Origin: JAPLSN01 sp964482955
Lineage (GTDB): Bacteria; Spirochaetota; Spirochaetia; Treponematales; UBA12059
Length of the DNA: 64,000 nucleotides
Assembly: GCA_964482955.1 (NCBI GenBank)
Contig: CAYZZW010000005.1
Coordinates: 34,810 to 98,809 of the forward strand
Direction: 5' to 3'
Part shown: positions 57,927 to 64,000 of the stretch, piece after piece
How positions within the stretch are numbered: the first letter of the stretch is position 1
How the letters are laid out: the number at the start of each line of letters is the position of its first letter
Translations under genes and position numbers: made by a program
The notes under the pieces: generated by a model
Database searches by the model: none
What the model was told of the DNA's origin: nothing
The model's input: the letters and a program-made list of their open reading frames with translations, nothing else

Positions 57927-60900
57927 CTAGTAACCTCTTCTCCACCGATTCCTCGAATAATCAAGTTCCCGCATCAGCTTGATATAGTTCGATGCGTACT
58001 TGTTGTACTCGTTACCACGGGCAATATCGATGCTCCAAAGTCGTTTCTGTTCGATAGCCGCATAGGCCGCGTTCATTAAGCCTTTTCCGTATGAGTGGTC
58101 CGCTCCGATCGCGTTCATGACATCGGCCTGCTTCCAGCCCATGCTGTTGTAGTACTCCGCCAACTTCATCGCACCGGTTCCCGGTTCGGCGTTGTTCGCC
58201 GCGATGCCATTCTGTATCAAGGTAGCCAACTCTTGGTTATATGTTCCACGGCAAGCGGACCATGACGTGTAGGTTCCGTATTCGGATTGCCCGTCGACAA
58301 GCCTTCCCGATAACGCGTTCGCGGATGCGGTGCTGCCAAACATCGGGCGTTCACCGGCATATTCCCCGTTCGCGTTGAACATGGAGTTGAACAAAGCTAT
58401 GGCCCCCTGTCCACCGCTCATGAAATCGAGCGGATCGATCCGCACCCCATTGAGCGCAATCGAATTGTGCAAATGCTGGCTCGTGGATGACCCGCTTGTA
58501 CCGGTATAGCCCAATAGGCTCCCCTGACCCACGTCGAACGTAAAGCTGTTGTTTGCTTGATCGTACCGCATTCCAGAGCCTTGCGTAAAAGCTATTCCAA
58601 TCATGGATCTAAATCCCATGGTGCCCATATGCCCGTTGGAACTGGCGAATGTGCTGGAACCACGCCCATCAAGATAAATGGTAGCATCGTTCGTGACATT
58701 GAATCCGAGATCCTGATTCCAGCCGTACCTCGCGGTGCCGGCGTACATCGAAACAATCGGCGAGGAATTTGTCGTCATACCTCTCCAGAGCGAATTGAAT
58801 AAATCCAATCCGCCATGGTCATTCAACCTGCCTCCGAGCATGCGAACTCCGAACAGGGAACTGATGGACCAAGCACCTTCATTCGTTACTGGCGCTACGG
58901 CGCCGTTCGCTACGGGTATCAAATTGGATGCCGCTTGCGCATCAGCCATATTCACGATTCCCAATCCGGAGAGCCTTCGAAGGCCACCCGCAAATTCAGT
59001 AAAACTCGTAGCTTCTCCCATGCCAGGCTTCTGCAACGTTACCATATTAAGCTTTGTTCGCTCATTCTCAATTATCTTGTTTTCAAAATTTATTGCCGCC
59101 TCATTAAAGTCTCCTAAACGGTTCAGCTGCAGCAAAATCCCCGGACTATCATCCAACATAGCCCGCATCGGATCATCGTTTTCATGGTAGAGCGAGTGAT
59201 CGAGTTCACGCTCTTCGCTGTAGTTGCCGTCCCGGAACTGGCTGTACGCCAGAACGCCATATCCGAGCTCGGTCATATCGAAGTCGTAAGAATTATCCCA
59301 ATCCCAGCTAGTCGATCCATCTTCGGCAACCCGCAGCTTCCAGTCATCCCGATCCCCCGTGTTCGCGATCATGTTCCTGGGGTCGTTCATTTCGTCGTGT
59401 ATGTTGTCCAGGAACGATCCGTCCAACTCGAGTCCGTTGCCCTTCCACGCGCTCCCGAGGCTTGAATACACGAGGTCGGAGAACGCGTACGCGGCGGCTT
59501 CGCGGCGTTCGCCCGCGGCGTGTATGCCTTCGTGCCCGAACACCGTGGCCAGCTTGGCGGCCTTGTCGATCCCTTGCCCGAGGAAGGCCGACGATACCGC
59601 GATGTTGTTCGGATCGTTGTGAGCGTAGTAGCCATACTCGTTGGCCTGCAGGGTGTCGTCGTACTTCACGCCCAGCTGGCCCGCCCGGATCGCCTTCGCG
59701 AGGTCATTGGCCGCGTCGTTGCCCGTCCACCCCAGCCCGCTGATCGCCGCCAGCGTCGAGTTGCCCTTGACGCCGCCGAGCTTGAACTTCGAGATGTCGA
59801 TGGTTTCGGAGAGGCCCTTCAAGCTGGCCGCGATGGTGCCGAGGCTGATATCCGTTCCTCCCTGCCCGAGCTGCATCCCGAAGCCGTCCTTGCCGACGTT
59901 CATCTCGAGGAGGCCCATGGAGACCGGATTGCCGCCCGCGTTCTTGAGTCCGGGGATCATCCCGAGGTTCAGGACGTTGAACGTCGCGTTGCCGGTCATC
60001 GCGTAGGTCACCGCCGAGCTCGTGAGCCCTCCCGCCAGGCCGTTGAAACGCCCGATGCTCGCCGTGTCGAATACTTTATCACTGAGTCCGGTTCCGTTCC
60101 AGTCGTATTTGTTCAAGAGCCCGAGGCTGCCGGACGCGAAGGTCCCCGCCATTCCCGACAGGATGCTGGCGCCCGAGTTGATATTGAACGTGCTCGCGGC
60201 GAAGGCGTCCGAACTCCAGCCGAGTGAGCCGTTCGCGTTGAGCTGGAAGGCGTTGATCGCGTTGGTCGCGGTCATGGTCGAGGCGGTCTGGAGGCCGGTG
60301 AGCATGGTCTTCCCGATGACGCCCGACATGCTCGATTCGTCCATGAAACCGGACAAGCCGTTTTTCCAGAAGCCGCCCGTATCGCCGCCGAAGCCGTTGA
60401 AGACGCCGCCCACGGCGGTGCTCACGGCGCTCGAGGCCACTTTCTTCCCGAAGTCGAGGCCGGCTTGCGCCCAGCTCTTGGCGCCTGAGCCTGCGTCGAT
60501 GGTCGAGAACACGGCGTCGTCGGCCAGGTTCATCGCGGCGGCGCCGAGCATGGCGGGGAGGCCCGAGCCGGCGGTGCAGATCGTGGCCGCCACCGCGACG
60601 CCCAGGTCCACGGCGGAGCGCAGGCTCGGCGCCTTGAAGGAGCTGCCGTAGTCGTCCCACATCGCGCGTTCGTAGAAGGGCTTGCCCGCGGCCGCGTAGC
60701 CGTTCGCCTCCACCATCGCGTTCCACTGGAACGCCCCCATGATGCGCGCCAGTTCGCCTTCGCCGGAGCTCACCATGTTCCAGGTCATGGACTTGTCGAG
60801 GTTGAGGTCTTCGCCGTCCTTGAACTCGGGCGCGTACCCGAGGTGCTTTCCGAAGAGGCCCGCGTCGCTATAGCTCTTCTTCCGGTATTCGTTCGGCACG

Positions 60901-63900
60901 GTGAAGGTGATCGGCTTTTCGGAGCCGAAGGGGGTCATCGTGACGACGGTCGGGTTCGCCTTGGCGTCCGCTTCCTTGCGGTCTTCCTCCTCGCGCAGGG
61001 TCTTGATTGCCTTGCGGTCTTCCTCGGTGCCGAAGATGTCGTCGAACTTCTCCTTCACTTCGTCTTGCGCCTGGTCGATCATGCCTTCGATGCCCCACGC
61101 ATCCAGCCGCGCCATCTGGTCCACGTCGAGGCGGGTCGAGATCGCGAGGGTCGGGGCGATGAAGCCGCGGTACGTCCCGACGCTGGTCCGGCGGGTGACG
61201 TAGGTGTCGCCCAACGTGGAGTTCACGACGAGGTCCTTCGTATACGCGTCGCCCGAGCGCACGTAGCCGCCGCTGGCGAACACCGAGTCCATGGAGTCGT
61301 CGAAGCCCTCGTTGGCGTCGGCCACCTGCTTTTCGTAGTTCTTGCCGATCTCCGCGATCGAGCGCCGGGCGTTCTCCGCCATGATGAGGGCGTTGGACGC
61401 CGAGGCTTCTTCCGCGCGCTTCCTTGCCAGGTTCTTCGCGGTGGCTTCGATGAGCGCGGCGTCGCCGTAGGACGGGCCGCCGGAGCCGCGCGCCACCCGC
61501 GTGTCGAAGCGGGAGCCGCTTTGGGCCAGGGCCAGGAGGGCGGTGCGCGAGTCGGCGAAGCCGGAGCGCGAAAGGAGTTCGTCCGCGAGTTTGGCGGCGT
61601 TCGGGGAGGCGATGCCGATGTCGGAGGCTCCCGCGAAGAGCGTGCGGTTTTCGCGGGCTTCGGCGTCGACGCCGAGGCTCGTGAGCAGGGCTTCGTTCGC
61701 GCCTTCGCTGCCGATCCGGGCGGCGCGGTCGAGCCATTCGCGCCGGTCGTCCAGGTAATCGACGTATTCGGCGTTCCACGCGTCCGACTTCTCCGCGTAG
61801 GCGTCCGCGTAGTCCTTGCGCCATCGGGCGGCGGCTTCGGTCATCGTCTCGAGGCCTTCCTTCCAGTCTTCCGTGGCCTTCGCGACGATGATGCCGACTC
61901 GCTCGTCGAACGCGCCGCGCTTCCGCGCGAGTTCCCTGACGCGCTCGTTCCACTCGATGGTCTTGGCTTCGCGTTCGGCCATGATGCGGGTATCCACCGC
62001 CTCGCCGACGCGCGAAGCGAGGGTCTGCACGGCCTGGAGGCGGCCGTCGGAAAATCCGTCGTCGTTCGCGATGTCCTTGAAGCCGACGGCCGCGCTCGTG
62101 TCCGCCAGGTCCTTCGCGAATTTCTTGGCGGCCAGGGTGCCTTGGTACGCGGCTTTCGCCTTGGCGGCGTAGTCGGCTTCTCCGACGGTTCCGGCCATGT
62201 AGCCTTCGTAGGCGGCGGCGTACGCGGTTTCGGCCGTGGCCGCTTCGGCGAGCGATTTGCCGGCTTTTGCCTTGAGCGCGGCGAGGGCCGCGCCGTTTCG
62301 CCCGGCGAACCACGAGTTCATGTCGAGGAGGGTGGACGCCATGTCGGTCTTGGCGGTTTCCCCGTCCGTGAAGTGGTCGAAGTATTCCTTCGCCTGGGCG
62401 CGGAGCGCCGTCTCTTCGGCGGCGGGCATCTCGCGTTTCTTCGTTTTCCGGAACGCGTCCAGCGCGGCTGCCACGAAGCGGTCGTAGGTCATCGGCGCGC
62501 TTCCGCCGTCCGTGCCCTTCATCGCGGCCAGGCGCGCGCGCGTCGATTCGTAGGCTTCCTCTTCCTTCTTGCCCGCGTCCAGGGCCCCGCCGAGCTTCGC
62601 CGTAGAGCCTTCCACGTTGGCCGCCAGCGCGCGGATGTCGTCGCGCACGATGCCGCGCTCGTCGCAGAGGCGGCCCATGGTCGCCGCGTGGTACGCGAGC
62701 ACGCCGGCCGCGACGGGATGCCAGACCATCCACTTGAGGTCGTTGATCCGCCGCTTATGATACGAGATTTTTCCGCTGTACCAGTCGCGGACTTTCCGGA
62801 ACGCGTCGAGTTTCGTCGAGCTGTCCATGAACGGATCGAGCTGGGCGTTCGAAAGGCCGGAGAACTTGAGGGCCGCGTAGAATGTGAAGAGTTTGTCGCC
62901 CTTGAGCTTGTCCCACGCGGCTTTCTGGTCGGCTTTCACGGGATCGCGGTAGCGGCCGCGGTCCTCGTCCACCCAGTTTCCCCAGAAGGTCGTCACCATG
63001 CCGTCCAGGCTCTTGCCGGTCACGTTGCCGGACACGCCCATCTGCTCGTCGAGGCCCGTCGTGCCGAGCGACACGCCGTTCGCGTCGAGATCGGCTTTCG
63101 CGTTCGCGCCGGACAAAAGGCGGCGGAGGTAATCCGCGGCCAGCCCGAACTCGCGGGCGACGGCGTCGCGGCCCGAGCCCGCGATCCGGCTCCGCATGCC
63201 GGCTTCCCACTCGGAGATGGACCGTTCGTAGGCGGTGCGCTCGTAGCCTTCCGGCAGGGTTTCGCCCGCGTTCTCGAGGTAATCCCTGAGCGCGGCCCGT
63301 TCCTCGTCGGTGGTCTTGCCGAGCGTCCCGGTTTCGTCGAAAGACAGGGACAGGCGTCCGTCGGCGTCGAGCTTCACGTAGCCCTTCCAGCCTTCCTTGC
63401 CGTCGGCCGCCTTCAGGCTGCCGTCGTCCTCGAACCACGAGGCGGCCGGGCTGGCCACGCGGGCGTAGGTGTCGAGAAGGACGCCGCGCCGTTCCGAGAA
63501 ATCGCGGGTCAGTTCGCCGATGGCCCTGGCGATGTCGTCGCTCGTCTTGGAGACGGCGGCTGTTGCTTCTTCCAGGCGGCGGTATTCGGCGAGCGCCGCG
63601 GCGTATTCGCCGTCCTCGAAGGGCCGGTCGGCTTCGGCCGCGTACAGCGAGTCGAGGACGCGGATCGCGCCGAGGGCGCGGTCGTGCCGGGTTTGGGCTT
63701 CGGCGAGCATCGAGGCGGGGCTCCGGTACGCGGCGGCTTCGGCGTCGTCGCCCGACGCGGCCAGGTAGGCGTTTTTCGCCCAGTCGCGGATCGCCTCCGC
63801 CTGGTCGAATTCCGCGCGCGCGGCCTGGAGCGTTTCGTACGAGGTCTTGGACGCGCGATAGGCGTCGTCGCGGTCCTTGATCGCCTTCGCGTAGTTTTCC

Positions 63901-64000
63901 GACGCGGTCAGGAGTTTTTCCATCTCCTTGCCGTAGTCGGCCTTGAGCCGGTTCACCGTTTCTTCGGCCGCGGCGATGAGCGCGGGATCGGCGAGGAGGC
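57927..64000 (-). CDS. Giant modular coiled-coil protein with M23-like C-terminus (Lepto_longest-like), 5' end outside window
   Basis: The frame is open to the window edge (a GTG at 63956 is internal). More than 2000 residues are visible: an N-terminal coiled-coil region, a middle core (about 665-1404 counted from 63956) with hydrophobic Ala/Gly-rich segments, a zincin-like HEGIH (near 1473), and an M23-like peptidase region with SSNGHMG and SQHLHNSIALNG (near 1827). The form resembles TIGR04388 proteins of spirochaetes, whose function is unknown. An M23 domain would cut peptidoglycan cross-bridges. The secreted partner gene follows at once. Confidence 0.75.
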   Translation of the reverse strand, partial: LLADPALIAAAEETVNRLKADYGKEMEKLLTASENYAKAIKDRDDAYRASKTSYETLQAARAEFDQAEAIRDWAKNAYLAASGDDAEAAAYRSPASMLAEAQTRHDRALGAIRVLDSLYAAEADRPFEDGEYAAALAEYRRLEEATAAVSKTSDDIARAIGELTRDFSERRGVLLDTYARVASPAASWFEDDGSLKAADGKEGWKGYVKLDADGRLSLSFDETGTLGKTTDEERAALRDYLENAGETLPEGYERTAYERSISEWEAGMRSRIAGSGRDAVAREFGLAADYLRRLLSGANAKADLDANGVSLGTTGLDEQMGVSGNVTGKSLDGMVTTFWGNWVDEDRGRYRDPVKADQKAAWDKLKGDKLFTFYAALKFSGLSNAQLDPFMDSSTKLDAFRKVRDWYSGKISYHKRRINDLKWMVWHPVAAGVLAYHAATMGRLCDERGIVRDDIRALAANVEGSTAKLGGALDAGKKEEEAYESTRARLAAMKGTDGGSAPMTYDRFVAAALDAFRKTKKREMPAAEETALRAQAKEYFDHFTDGETAKTDMASTLLDMNSWFAGRNGAALAALKAKAGKSLAEAATAETAYAAAYEGYMAGTVGEADYAAKAKAAYQGTLAAKKFAKDLADTSAAVGFKDIANDDGFSDGRLQAVQTLASRVGEAVDTRIMAEREAKTIEWNERVRELARKRGAFDERVGIIVAKATEDWKEGLETMTEAAARWRKDYADAYAEKSDAWNAEYVDYLDDRREWLDRAARIGSEGANEALLTSLGVDAEARENRTLFAGASDIGIASPNAAKLADELLSRSGFADSRTALLALAQSGSRFDTRVARGSGGPSYGDAALIEATAKNLARKRAEEASASNALIMAENARRSIAEIGKNYEKQVADANEGFDDSMDSVFASGGYVRSGDAYTKDLVVNSTLGDTYVTRRTSVGTYRGFIAPTLAISTRLDVDQMARLDAWGIEGMIDQAQDEVKEKFDDIFGTEEDRKAIKTLREEEDRKEADAKANPTVVTMTPFGSEKPITFTVPNEYRKKSYSDAGLFGKHLGYAPEFKDGEDLNLDKSMTWNMVSSGEGELARIMGAFQWNAMVEANGYAAAGKPFYERAMWDDYGSSFKAPSLRSAVDLGVAVAATICTAGSGLPAMLGAAAMNLADDAVFSTIDAGSGAKSWAQAGLDFGKKVASSAVSTAVGGVFNGFGGDTGGFWKNGLSGFMDESSMSGVIGKTMLTGLQTASTMTATNAINAFQLNANGSLGWSSDAFAASTFNINSGASILSGMAGTFASGSLGLLNKYDWNGTGLSDKVFDTASIGRFNGLAGGLTSSAVTYAMTGNATFNVLNLGMIPGLKNAGGNPVSMGLLEMNVGKDGFGMQLGQGGTDISLGTIAASLKGLSETIDISKFKLGGVKGNSTLAAISGLGWTGNDAANDLAKAIRAGQLGVKYDDTLQANEYGYYAHNDPNNIAVSSAFLGQGIDKAAKLATVFGHEGIHAAGERREAAAYAFSDLVYSSLGSAWKGNGLELDGSFLDNIHDEMNDPRNMIANTGDRDDWKLRVAEDGSTSWDWDNSYDFDMTELGYGVLAYSQFRDGNYSEERELDHSLYHENDDPMRAMLDDSPGILLQLNRLGDFNEAAINFENKIIENERTKLNMVTLQKPGMGEATSFTEFAGGLRRLSGLGIVNMADAQAASNLIPVANGAVAPVTNEGAWSISSLFGVRMLGGRLNDHGGLDLFNSLWRGMTTNSSPIVSMYAGTARYGWNQDLGFNVTNDATIYLDGRGSSTFASSNGHMGTMGFRSMIGIAFTQGSGMRYDQANNSFTFDVGQGSLLGYTGTSGSSTSQHLHNSIALNGVRIDPLDFMSGGQGAIALFNSMFNANGEYAGERPMFGSTASANALSGRLVDGQSEYGTYTSWSACRGTYNQELATLIQNGIAANNAEPGTGAMKLAEYYNSMGWKQADVMNAIGADHSYGKGLMNAAYAAIEQKRLWSIDIARGNEYNKYASNYIKLMRELDYSRNRWRRGY
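59743..61960 (-). repeat. 2.2-kb duplicated core, copy in the giant gene
   Basis: It matches 54352..56569. Both copies are in direct orientation, so recombination between them would delete 5391 bp, including the M23 C-terminus and the first partner gene. Confidence 0.95.

Noticed and set aside
1..64000. Retron, diversity-generating retroelement or restriction-type defence island
   Set aside because: No reverse transcriptase, template/variable repeat pair, or restriction-modification gene could be found on either strand.

Overview
The window is high-GC bacterial DNA. Host chromosome lies at both ends, and a complete siphovirus-type prophage of about 44.4 kb sits between them (1226..45634). 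I infer a member of the Spirochaetota. The very long coiled-coil proteins at the right end resemble the 'Lepto_longest' (TIGR04388-like) proteins of spirochaetes, and the one clear lipoprotein has a relaxed, spirochaete-style lipobox (FTSC). The assignment rests on protein recognition alone.

Left host flank (1..1225): the 5' part of infC (minus strand), a membrane protein of unknown role, and tRNA-Arg(TCT). The prophage is bounded by a 46-bp direct repeat. The right copy lies inside an intact tRNA-Pro(TGG) beside a tyrosine integrase. The left copy is the displaced 3' part of the original tRNA-Pro, next to tRNA-Arg. The element therefore probably entered a tRNA-Pro/tRNA-Arg operon and restored tRNA-Pro from phage sequence.

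Prophage layout, mostly minus strand, right to left. Integrase and two plus-strand cargo genes (43.3-45.5 kb). A CI-like repressor facing an AbrB-like gene, with paired operators (42.0-42.8 kb). An early operon with RusA, a tRNA-like cluster, an exported lytic transglycosylase, a radical SAM protein and an SF2 helicase (36-42 kb). A second promoter at 35.8 kb leading into an SSB-like protein, a BRO antirepressor, DUF4942, a fused SbcD-SbcC protein, a MIB/HERC2-like mini-protein, SSB, an HNH nuclease and a DUF4373-type replication protein with internal iterons (24.9-35.7 kb). A late promoter at 24.85 kb, then terminase, portal, MuF-peptidase, scaffold, capsid, connectors, tail tube, tail chaperones with a -1 frameshift, tape measure, tail tip and lysis genes (2.7-24.7 kb). 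The far left end holds a small gene with an RNA-structured leader and a convergent antisense RNA, plus a plus-strand cargo gene.

Right host flank (45.6-64 kb): an EF-G-like GTPase, a macrodomain protein, and an ABC-F protein behind a leader-peptide/terminator attenuator. A small outer-membrane-type protein follows, then a modular locus. That locus has a giant secreted-type protein (5' end outside the window) with an M23-like C-terminus and a secreted partner gene. Next to it is a truncated copy sharing a nearly identical 2.2-kb core but carrying a different C-terminus and its own partner gene. A 120-bp repeat ends each unit. The layout is that of an expressed toxin gene plus an 'orphan' C-terminal cassette, and it is the best candidate here for an undescribed system.
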